Assembly: GCA_036852015.1 (NCBI GenBank)
Contig: JAANDG010000029.1
Coordinates: 124,001-188,000 of the forward strand
Length of the DNA: 64,000 bases
Direction: 5' to 3'
Origin: Pelodera strongyloides
Lineage: Eukaryota > Nematoda > Chromadorea > Rhabditida > Rhabditidae
Part shown: positions 56,975 through 64,000 of the stretch, one piece after another
How the letters are laid out: the number at the start of each line of letters is the position of its first letter
Numbering within the stretch: position 1 is the stretch's first letter
The notes under the pieces: generated by a model
What the model saw: only the letters and a program-made list of their open reading frames with translations
Database searches by the model: none
Told to the model about the DNA's origin: nothing
Translations under genes and position numbers: made by a program

Positions 56975-57105
56975 AAAGTAAAAATATTGCATACGATCAC
57001 AAATGAGGTATCATAGTAAAAATTTGCACGCACGAACTTGTAAGGAATATATAAGAACAAAGTGTTGGTATAATGGAGCTTTCCTACCATAAGCTCATTT
57101 TTTTC

Positions 57106-57716
57106 TTATTTACCAAGGGCATACCCGGCGGGAGCTGCGGCTACCTGGGCTGGGGCTACGAAGGTTTGAGCAACGGGAGCTGATGCATATCCTCCACTAA
57201 CAGGAGCTGCCATCGGAAGGGCACCACATCCACAACCACAAGATGGGGCAGGAGGTGGAGCACAGCAAGCTGGAGCAGGCGGAGGGGGAGGAGGAGCACA
57301 ACCACAGCTAAAAAAAAGTCAGGCTACTGTTGTGGCTTAGGCTTCGTTTTAAAACGCCTGCTGTCTCACTGTAGTGAATAGTCGCCCGCTACGTATTCGA
57401 CCCACATACAGAAAATAAGCAGTTGTTAGAAATTGATGTGTATGCAAAATTACTCACGCGGGAGCTGGAGGTTCACAACCGCAGCCTCCGCCTCCTCCGA
57501 TGCATGCCGTAGCTGGAGTAGAAAACAGGACAACGGCAATAATCACGATGATGAACTGCTCCTAAACGGATTACGAGTATATATATTTACAAGATATAAC
57601 ATTGATAGGATTCTTAAGCTACTGTTACATAGACTAAAGATAAAACTTTTTTTCAATACGAAAAGGAATGAACATCTGAAGCTGAAGGTAGAACGCAAAA
57701 CTGAAGAACCTACCAT
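57106..57716 (-). CDS. Small secreted Cys/Gly/Pro/Ala-rich peptide, family not recognised
   Basis: Three coding exons: 57716-57714 (the ATG only), 57561-57458 and 57307-57106; 102 residues. Residues 1-20 form a signal peptide ending STPATA. The mature part is low complexity: GGGGGCGC, two Pro-rich stretches around CAPPPP and CCAPPPAP, CGCGCG, then an Ala/Val/Pro-rich tail ending AGYALGK. Cys pairs (CxC, CC) suggest a disulfide-linked structural or cuticle-associated secreted protein; no enzyme motif is seen. The start codon is the final triplet of its exon, directly followed by GTAGGT, and the reading frame resumes at GAG after TTTAG. A TATA box lies about 50 bases upstream, so this is probably a strongly expressed single gene and not part of an operon. 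Similar CGC-rich secreted proteins exist in other nematodes, but I cannot name the family. Confidence 0.82.
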
Positions 57717-57764
57717 AATTGGCACTCCTTGCGAAAAGCGGCTGGCACGTCTTACGCCCAAGCC

Positions 57765-57772
57765 TATTTATA
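57765..57772 (-). promoter_or_regulatory. TATA box of the Cys/Gly peptide gene
   Basis: TATAAATA on the minus strand, 49 bases before the ATG, which places the start site about 20 bases before the ATG. Confidence 0.7.
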
Positions 57773-58865
57773 TTGGAATCAAAGCTTCTTTTCGAAACGA
57801 AGAACACTATTTTAACGCTGTCTGCATGAAAAAGGTGTATAAAATCAGTTAGGGAATGCACTGGAAATTCTCGATAAACCCGAACAAAACAGCGAAAAAA
57901 GGGTGCGAGGCTTATGATCGTCCGCGACAAAAGCTCAAAAGCTCTTACGATTAATGACGTGTTTTTAGATAATTTGATTTGTGCAATAAACTATTGGTTA
58001 GTGACGTAACGTTACTAATGTCATTTTATAATCGATGGAAATTAGAATAAACAGTTTTCAATGAGAACATGTACAACTTACGCTCTTTTGTCCTGCGAAA
58101 CGGAGTGTCAGGCAATTTTTTGAAGTTATTTACGAAAAGTTAGGAGTGATGCTATTGAGTGTGCAATTGTTTAAAAAAGTAAGCGTTGTGGTATAATGAA
58201 CTACCCTACAATTATCAGCTGGTAACATATACCCGGGTGTAGAGCATAAAGCCCTCACAAGCTGCCATCGATGTGTTCATTTTTACAGTTTAAAACTCGT
58301 TGGTGTCAAAAACGACTCAAGTAAATTAATTTAGCCGAATGTTTACGTGACAGCATCCAAGTTAACCCATTCAGAGAAATTGGAGAATTATATTTTTAGA
58401 GTGGATAAATTCACTATTTTTTTTAAACATATTTCATATGCCTTTGTTTAATTTCACGTTCGTTCATTCCGAACAATCAAGTGTTTTTCAATTAAAAACA
58501 ATGTTTCATAAAGGGGAGTTGGTCATAAAATTATTTATTGTTGTCAAGCACCGTATATTCGTGCTTTCATCACAATTTGGTATTTTTGGAACACAGTTTA
58601 GATTTTAAATGCATTTATGTTTCTTTCAATTTTTATGCCCAAAGTCTCAAATATAAGGAGTTCAGCTGCTTCACTTGTTTTACTTCGCTATGGTCTTTTT
58701 TCTTTTTTCTTTTTTTTTTGCGCAAATTTGGAAATTGATTTATGTTTTCTGCACGTAGAGATGTGTGTTCTGATTGTCAAATAAGATCAATTCGGTCACT
58801 AGAATAATTCTTTATTAAATGATCCATTCAATTCTTCCACTTTTTACAAACACCCTTATTCGTAC
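57773..58865. other. Upstream of the Cys/Gly peptide gene; downstream of the SXP gene
   Basis: AT-rich intergenic sequence. No supported exon. It contains the polyadenylation site of the SXP gene at its right end and presumably the enhancers of the peptide gene at its left end. Confidence 0.5.
58811..58816 (-). terminator. Polyadenylation signal of the SXP/RAL-2 gene
   Basis: AATAAA on the minus strand, about 50 bases past the stop codon, the usual spacing for a short nematode 3' UTR. Confidence 0.75.
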
Positions 58866-60020
58866 TTATTGTTGTGGAGCGAATTTGAGAAGTTCTGCGT
58901 GAACGGCAGGCAGCTTTTGCTCTGTTTCCTTCAGAAGGGCATCGAGCTGCTCAGCCTTGGCCTTCTCAGCGATGTCCAGGTTGAGGATGATCTGAAACCA
59001 ATCAATAATACTTTACAGAAAAAATCGGTCCCCGACAAAAGAGTCCAATCAACAAATGCTCTTTTCCATTACTTCCGCTATGTTCAGGAAAGGGCAAGTT
59101 TGGGAAGAGTTCAGTTTTATCGGCGAAACATTTCTTCCCCTTTTTGTTTTATCACGGTTTCCGCGAAAACAAAAGGCGAGAAATCTCTTATGCGATCTTA
59201 AAAGAAGAAACTCCCAAGGCTACCCTCAATGAATAACGATACTTTAAAAAGTTGCAGATAGCAAAGACCGTATTCCATTTCTGGAACTAACAAATGAAAG
59301 CGATGATCGTACTTGGTCTGTTAGTAATCGAAAACATCAAATGTAGCAAAGTTACTGAATGTAACGTACTTTCACAAACTTGTCATGTACGAGCTGAGCA
59401 GCAGGAGTGAGCTTGGCTCGGATCTCGTCATAGGCTGCCTTCTGCTTGGTATCTTCACTGTCTTCCTGCTTTTGGAAATCAGCGTATGCCTTCTGAAAAC
59501 AAACACTTGAGTAACTTGTCATCGGTTAGATGGAAGACTTCAGTGCAGAAAGAAGGTTTCTTTGGAAGGATTGGATTCTACTTTCAATCCTGCCAATGGT
59601 TTGGCGCACTGACCTGGATTGCTGGGGACTGCTTCTTCACCCAGGCAGAAACAACTTCATCTTCCTTGTGCTCAGTTAATGATCCATCTTGGAAAGAAGT
59701 GGCGAGCTTCTGGAAGTCAGCCTTCACGTCGGCAGAGGCCTAAAATGAGTTGAAGTGTAAAATTGATAAATCAATTAATTCGTAGAGAAATTGAGAATTG
59801 CCGTCCCGAAAACAGACTTACTGTGCTCAAGAAAGGAGGTTCCTGTGTGTCTTCCGCATCGAGAGCGAAGGCAACGACGCACAAACAGAGAACGGCAGCG
59901 AGCTGAATGATTTTATTTTCAGACAATGTTGATTATTGATTGGTGTGACACTCAAACGTTAATCCTTTGCTGCTGAGAAATGAGATAAATAAACTTCGAA
60001 CAAAAACTTACCTTGTACAT
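58866..60020 (-). CDS. SXP/RAL-2 family secreted protein (DUF148)
   Basis: A nematode-specific secreted family, often abundant and immunogenic in parasites (for example Ani s 5-like proteins); some members bind divalent cations or lipids, but the true role is unknown. Exons: 60020-60012, 59902-59822, 59739-59614, 59492-59370, 58991-58866; 154 residues, the family's usual size. Residues 1-16 form a signal peptide split by the first intron after MYK. The mature chain is all-alpha and charged: DVKADFQKLATSFQDG, EVVSAWVKKQSP, KAAYDEIRAKLTPAAQLVHDKF, then IAEKAKAEQLDALLKE, and it ends FAPQQ. The repeated A-x-A/K-A-x-x-Q pattern is typical of DUF148. It has no Cys in the mature part. A TATA box at -50 and a close AATAAA make a compact, probably strongly expressed gene, perhaps intestinal. 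Confidence 0.93.
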
Positions 60021-60069
60021 GATTGGTAAGCAGCGTCCACTGGTCTGTCTACCCGTGTTCTCTGTTAGC

Positions 60070-60075
60070 TTTATA
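60070..60075 (-). promoter_or_regulatory. TATA box of the SXP/RAL-2 gene
   Basis: TATAAA on the minus strand, about 50 bases before the ATG. Immediately upstream is a GC palindrome (CCCGCTGACCAGCGGG on minus, 60076-60091). A TGATAA GATA-factor word lies near 60269-60274. Confidence 0.7.
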
Positions 60076-61358
60076 CCCGCTGGTCAGCGGGCGTGTGCAT
60101 TGAATTGCGCGGCGAGCATGAAATTCGTCACAGCGCGAAGCGCGCACAAAAACTCCGAGAGAGTACTGCCAATGTGGAGCGTACGGGGAGAAGCGGCACA
60201 GACTTTAATTATGTAAACACGCTCGAAGGACAGTTTTTGTTGTTGGTTCGTTCAGCGGAGGGGGTATTTGATAACAAAGATGTTTTGAGAGAAAGGTCAC
60301 CCATCAATTACCACTTGCCAACTTGGATCAAGATGAACGTATCGTTGGGCTTGTTTCAATAAAGAAGGTCGAGTGACGCTATATTTGCGTAAAAAATCCT
60401 GGTTCTCAACTTCTTCCTTTCATATAAGTTCACTAGATATGATGTCAACAAACTAGTGATGTGTGATTAGCTAGTTCTCTATTTCACCAAACACGTTCGC
60501 CAACTCAGTGAGAAAAATCTTTAAAAATTGATGTCATACGCCCATGCCTTTTCTCAATAATGTCTATTCACGTATTTCAGTCTCGACCCGATCGCTCGCC
60601 ACAGTTGTGAGTCCGGAAGTAAAGGCTATTCGTCGAATAAAGGCGCATTCAGGCAATGATGCTAAATATCAAAATGCATTTCATAAGAAGAACGAACTTA
60701 ACTGGAATGACTACACTTGTCCTTGGTTTCTTACAGTTAGATCATGCGCACGTAAACATACTTATTATCAATACCGCAAGTTGAATTAAAGAAAAAAAAT
60801 TGAAATATTTGAAAGGAAAAGCAACTACTAACTTTTCTCTCACGTGTCCATACAGGAAACCGTCAGGAAAAGGTGAAATTGTAAATTGAATTCACAGGGA
60901 GAAGGTTGAAAAACCAAAATATTTCATTAAACAAACAAGTATTTTGATTATGCAAGTATGAATATGTCAGAAACATGGGTTTATAAGGAGAGGCAAATAA
61001 TTGTATTTCATTTATGATAATGCTCCGTCAGTTTCTGGTACGTTTCACGCACTTGAAAAACATTAAATAATTAAACACAAACAAGTTGTTTGCTCGAAAA
61101 TTCTCAAAGTATCCATGAGATACAGCAACATCTAAGGTTATGTATCTTTTTTTATTTCAGTTCATTTTCACAATTGGTGTGGCACAAAGTGTGTATCATC
61201 GAAAACTACAGGATCCGAATACGGTGATCCTCTTTTACTACTACACTATGCCCAGCAACTTGCAATTAGCATCAGGACACTTCTTCCAACAATAAGTCTT
61301 CTTATGTGAAAACGTTGAGCCAAAATTAGTTGCGCAGCTCAACTTTGGTTTGCTAATT
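60076..61358. other. Intergenic region between divergent SXP and vWA genes
   Basis: Contains the upstream region of both genes. One exon-like segment on plus (61161-61295) is listed separately. A frame at 60544-60789 on plus has no protein character that I recognise. Confidence 0.5.
61161..61295 (+). CDS. Candidate orphan terminal exon, unrecognised
   Basis: A strong acceptor (TTTTTATTTCAG) is followed by a 44-codon open frame ending in TAA, with a hydrophobic start (FIFTIGVAQS) that would suit the second half of a signal peptide. No first exon with an ATG could be identified upstream. It may be the end of a small secreted-protein gene, a non-coding 5' exon of the vWA gene, or chance. Confidence 0.25.
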   Translation, partial: FIFTIGVAQSVYHRKLQDPNTVILFYYYTMPSNLQLASGHFFQQ

Positions 61359-64000
61359 ATGCGGATTTCCATATTGTTTTTTTTTTCAAGGGGTATTTGT
61401 CAGGTTCCGTTCCCGGTTTCTTGCGAGCTGAATATTCTCCTAATTTTGGATCAATCCTCCTCAACCCTTGATGGATTTGAAAGCGCTCGAGACTTTGTAC
61501 TTGACGTCGGCACTGAATTGAACGTCGGCCCTACTTCACATCAGGTAACGGAGCATACGGTTAACAGATCTCAGACGCATTTCAACGTCTGACACCGGGC
61601 CATAATAATCGTTAGGATTTTGTGGAGCCAGTAATGTAGTACATACCTACATGTGCTTGTAAAATATGCGTGTTTATTTATATCATGGGCACTTCTGTTT
61701 GCAGGTCGGACTCATTGTCTTCACAGGAAGAACGTTGACCTTGCCATGGAACTTTGCAAAAACAAATTACGAATTTGAAATGAGACTAAAGAATATGAAG
61801 AGTACGGGAGGAATAACACGAATTGGAAAGGTATGTCATATATCTGTCATCTAACCGATCAGGATAAATGCAAACTAATACACGGAATTAATTCACGTTT
61901 GACGGGATAACGTAATACAGCCAGTAATTATGATTGCTGGATGCTAAGGTACTCCGTTGTTCAGGCTCTCGATGAAGCGGTTCGTATGATGGGCAAAAGG
62001 GATAAGGGTGTTCCAACAGTTATTATGATTGTTACTGATGGTCGATCAAGTGACGAAGTGGAGGGACCGGCAGAAAAACTGAGGTGCCAATAGTGCTCGA
62101 TTTGTGTAAACTATGTAATTTTCAGCCGACTCGGCCTCTGCATATGAGGACTGTTCATGTTCTGACTTGCACTTATTTTGAATGTTTATTTTATTCGCTT
62201 TCTTTTGCGAATTCTTAATTATGTAATAAATTAGAATTATTCTTTTAGATCCTTCCCCGAGACGTGGCTTTTCGCAACTTCCACCGAACGACCGGATATG
62301 TATGAAGCACCTTCATTATTTCTCATTACTTATAATTCTATCACTGAACATATGAGCCCGTATTCTCGGGTCGACGGAAACGTTCCATTTGGGAAATCCT
62401 TTGTATGCAAATTTCTAGACTATCTAGACTAGCTGGAGGAAAAATTTGCATACGAACGAGCTCCCAAACGGAACGTTCCCGTCGACCCGAGAATACGGGC
62501 TATGATGACATAAAATGCTTGGACCTCCGAAAGTCCTATTTTTTATTTCAGGAAGGGTTTGGTTGACATAACAGGAGACAGGCGACGAATTGTGGAAGCG
62601 GGAAACAGACAGGGTGCTACTCTGGCTGTGAAGAATGTCCTGAGGAGGGTGAAGAACCAATGTACGACTACATCGACTACCACCACTACCACAACCACCA
62701 CCACAACAACGATACCGTTTACAGGTTGGTGGGTGTTTGAGTGGAACCACTCTTGCATCTAAAAACGTGATATCCACTTTGTTTGCCATAACTGAATTTT
62801 ATGTACACACTACAATAAATGGTGAATGAAAAACCAACTGATGTGAACAAAATCATGTTCACGCAACACGAGTTAATTGCTAGTTTGCAGGCTGTGAGAT
62901 GGACCTTGTCTTTGTAATTGATCTCTCATCAACCACAATTCCAACCTACGAATTTTACATAAGTCAATCGGTGGATCTTGTTGAGAAGCTACTCATTAGT
63001 GCGCATCACACAAGAGGTGGGCGACTTTAAATTTCATGACTAAATTGAAACCAATTCATCAATTAAGAAGGTTTCTTTAATATATTTAAATGTTCCAGTG
63101 GCCGCTGTTTCCTTTGCTTCGGTAGGAAAGACTATGACTGAATTTGATCTGAAGAGATATGATGATGCTGACGGCGTGATTAAAAACTTGAAGTCTCTCA
63201 AGAACACTGGAGGAACAACATCTATTGGTAGGTATTGTTAACTTAAAAGTTACTTAGTCTTACTATTAAAACTAAATGAAAGGAACTCGTTTCAGGTCAG
63301 GGAATAAAGGAAGCAATGAATCAATCCGATGTTCGTCATGGGTCACGACCTGAGTTTGCTACAAAAGTCAGTTCCCCGTCCATAGTTTCATGTTCAAACT
63401 TGTTATATTGAATTGTTGCAAACAGCATATTTTAATCATATTACTTTTATCCATATTGACTGACTCTCAGCAGGAGAAGCGACATAAATCTTATTTTAGG
63501 TCATGGTTGTTTGGTCTGATGGTTGGAATAACAAAGGTCCTGATCCAGTTGAGGTTGGCTCTTTCTTTAACTTGCAGACAAGGCGCTCCAAGTAAAACTG
63601 CTCAAAGTATTATGGACAAAGTCGCTACGTTATAGGTTTCAAAGGAAGCTCAGGATCAAGGATGGGAGATCTATTCAGTTTCATACACTGCTGGTGTAGG
63701 AGTAGACTCTCTTCCCCCATACAATGAGACAATTGTTGGCATTGCTTCCGATAAAGATCACGTGTTCGACGACACCAACATTGACAAGATGATCGGGCAC
63801 ATTGCGAAGAGGAACGAGCCATGCCTGTTAGTTGTATTTTTGGAATCAGTTTTTCTTTTCTGCTCTTAAAAATGCACGTCGTTTGTTTGACTGTGCGTAA
63901 GGATTGTTATAATTATAACTGGCGTAATATGCTTATATTTAGTAAGTCCAAGGACGGCATCGCACCAAATGCAAAGAAGTTGTTCGCTCAGCTGCAGAAA
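61359..64000 (+). CDS. Secreted protein with two von Willebrand A domains (3' end outside window)
   Basis: vWA domains bind proteins or matrix through a metal (MIDAS) site. Exons: 61359-61544, 61705-61830, 61965-62083, 62249-62299, 62552-62724, 62891-63016, 63099-63237, 63296-63366, 63500-63553, 63636-63826, 63943 to the edge. The ATG gives a short hydrophobic leader (MRISILFFFSRGICQ), but an upstream exon could supply a better signal peptide. Domain 1 (about residues 18-165) has DQSSS, a Thr in VFTGRT and VTDGRSS, the complete DxSxS...T...D pattern. A Thr-rich linker of about 17 residues follows. Domain 2 begins GCEMDLVFVIDLSSTT, with Thr in the last MIDAS position of DxSxS, and continues VAAVSFASVG, GGTTSIGQGI, VVWSDG. 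The two domains share STGGITRIG / NTGGTTSIG, as expected from an internal duplication. Nematodes have many such secreted vWA proteins; the exact orthologue is unclear. Confidence 0.9.
62355..62501. mobile_element. Fold-back MITE-like element in a vWA intron
   Basis: Two arms of about 63 bases (62355-62417 and 62436-62501) are nearly perfect reverse complements; the outer 23 bases, beginning AGCCCGTATTCTCGGGTCGA, match exactly. The loop is short (ACTATCTAGACT region). ATG flanks both ends and may be a 3-base target duplication. The element sits between the exons ending at 62299 and starting at 62552, so it is removed by splicing. Confidence 0.85.
62660..62720 (+). repeat. ACN (Thr) repeat in the vWA linker
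   Basis: A run of ACC, ACT, ACA and ACG codons encodes the Thr-rich spacer between the two vWA domains. Such spacers are often O-glycosylated; the mixed codons make it more stable than a pure microsatellite. Confidence 0.85.

Larger units (their letters stand above)
55431..57105. other. Region between lyst-1 start and the Cys/Gly peptide gene
   Basis: Holds the lyst-1 promoter side (no obvious TATA box) and the downstream side of the peptide gene. Two separate tandem duplications (56267-56533 and 56807-56974) are listed below. A minus-strand AATAAA near 56635-56640 could serve the peptide gene. No coding exon supported. Confidence 0.5.

Noticed and set aside
56673..57090. Repeated peptide VAYPSQxCHMRCGIxNAHHF in minus-strand frames
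   Set aside because: It comes from the 85-base tandem repeat; the copies are in different frames and no start or splice site supports translation.
62424..62789. Minus-strand frames with poly-Val or Cys/Gly runs
   Set aside because: Antisense to the Thr-repeat exon of the vWA gene and partly to the fold-back element.

Overview
The window looks like nuclear DNA of a clade V (rhabditid) nematode, probably a strongylid such as a hookworm or a relative. The sequence is AT-rich, genes are cut into many short exons by small introns ending in TTTCAG, and several first coding exons follow directly on a strong 3' splice site, as expected for spliced-leader trans-splicing. The recognisable proteins are nematode orthologues: a GW182/AIN protein, RSD-3, a ZIG-type Ig protein, DCT-1, LYST-1 and an SXP/RAL-2 protein. 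From memory, the C. elegans counterparts ain-1, rsd-3, zig-3, dct-1 and lyst-1 are all X-linked, and zig-3 and dct-1 are immediate neighbours there. The window is therefore probably X-derived.

Layout: (1) 2.45-5.77 kb, minus strand: a 13-exon GW182-family gene (ain-1-like, miRNA silencing). (2) 5.8-10.1 kb: an intergenic region shared with the next, divergent gene; it holds a GC-rich fold-back element and a tRNA-derived SINE. (3) 10.1-15.0 kb, plus: rsd-3 (epsinR/CLINT1), 16 exons. (4) 15-24.5 kb: gene-poor, with a few weak candidate exons, a small hairpin and a GGTGACC repeat cluster. (5) 24.5-26.6 kb, plus: a secreted two-Ig protein (zig-3-like). (6) 27.5 kb, minus: tRNA-Asn(GUU), followed by 5 kb with no recognised gene. 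(7) 32.5-34.1 kb, plus: dct-1 (BNIP3/NIX mitophagy receptor). (8) 36.1-55.4 kb, minus: lyst-1, about 71 exons and 3171 residues, with lectin-like, PH-BEACH and WD40 regions. (9) 56.2-57.0 kb: two different tandem duplications. (10) 57.1-57.7 kb, minus: a small secreted Cys/Gly/Pro-rich peptide gene with its own TATA box. (11) 58.9-60.0 kb, minus: an SXP/RAL-2 (DUF148) secreted protein with TATA box. (12) 61.4 kb to the right edge, plus: a secreted protein with two von Willebrand A domains, continuing beyond the window.

Exon coordinates were worked out by hand from splice consensus and codon phase. For lyst-1, rsd-3, dct-1, the Ig gene and the SXP gene the phases close without a gap and the summed coding length is a multiple of three. 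Functionally the window groups RNA silencing (AIN, RSD-3), endosome/lysosome trafficking (RSD-3, LYST-1), mitophagy (DCT-1) and secreted proteins. Apart from RSD-3 and AIN both serving silencing, the sequence shows no operon linking them. I did not find a clearly new multi-gene system. The most unusual items are the fold-back elements, the tandem hairpin repeats, the micro-exon and GC-AG intron in lyst-1, and a one-codon first coding exon.
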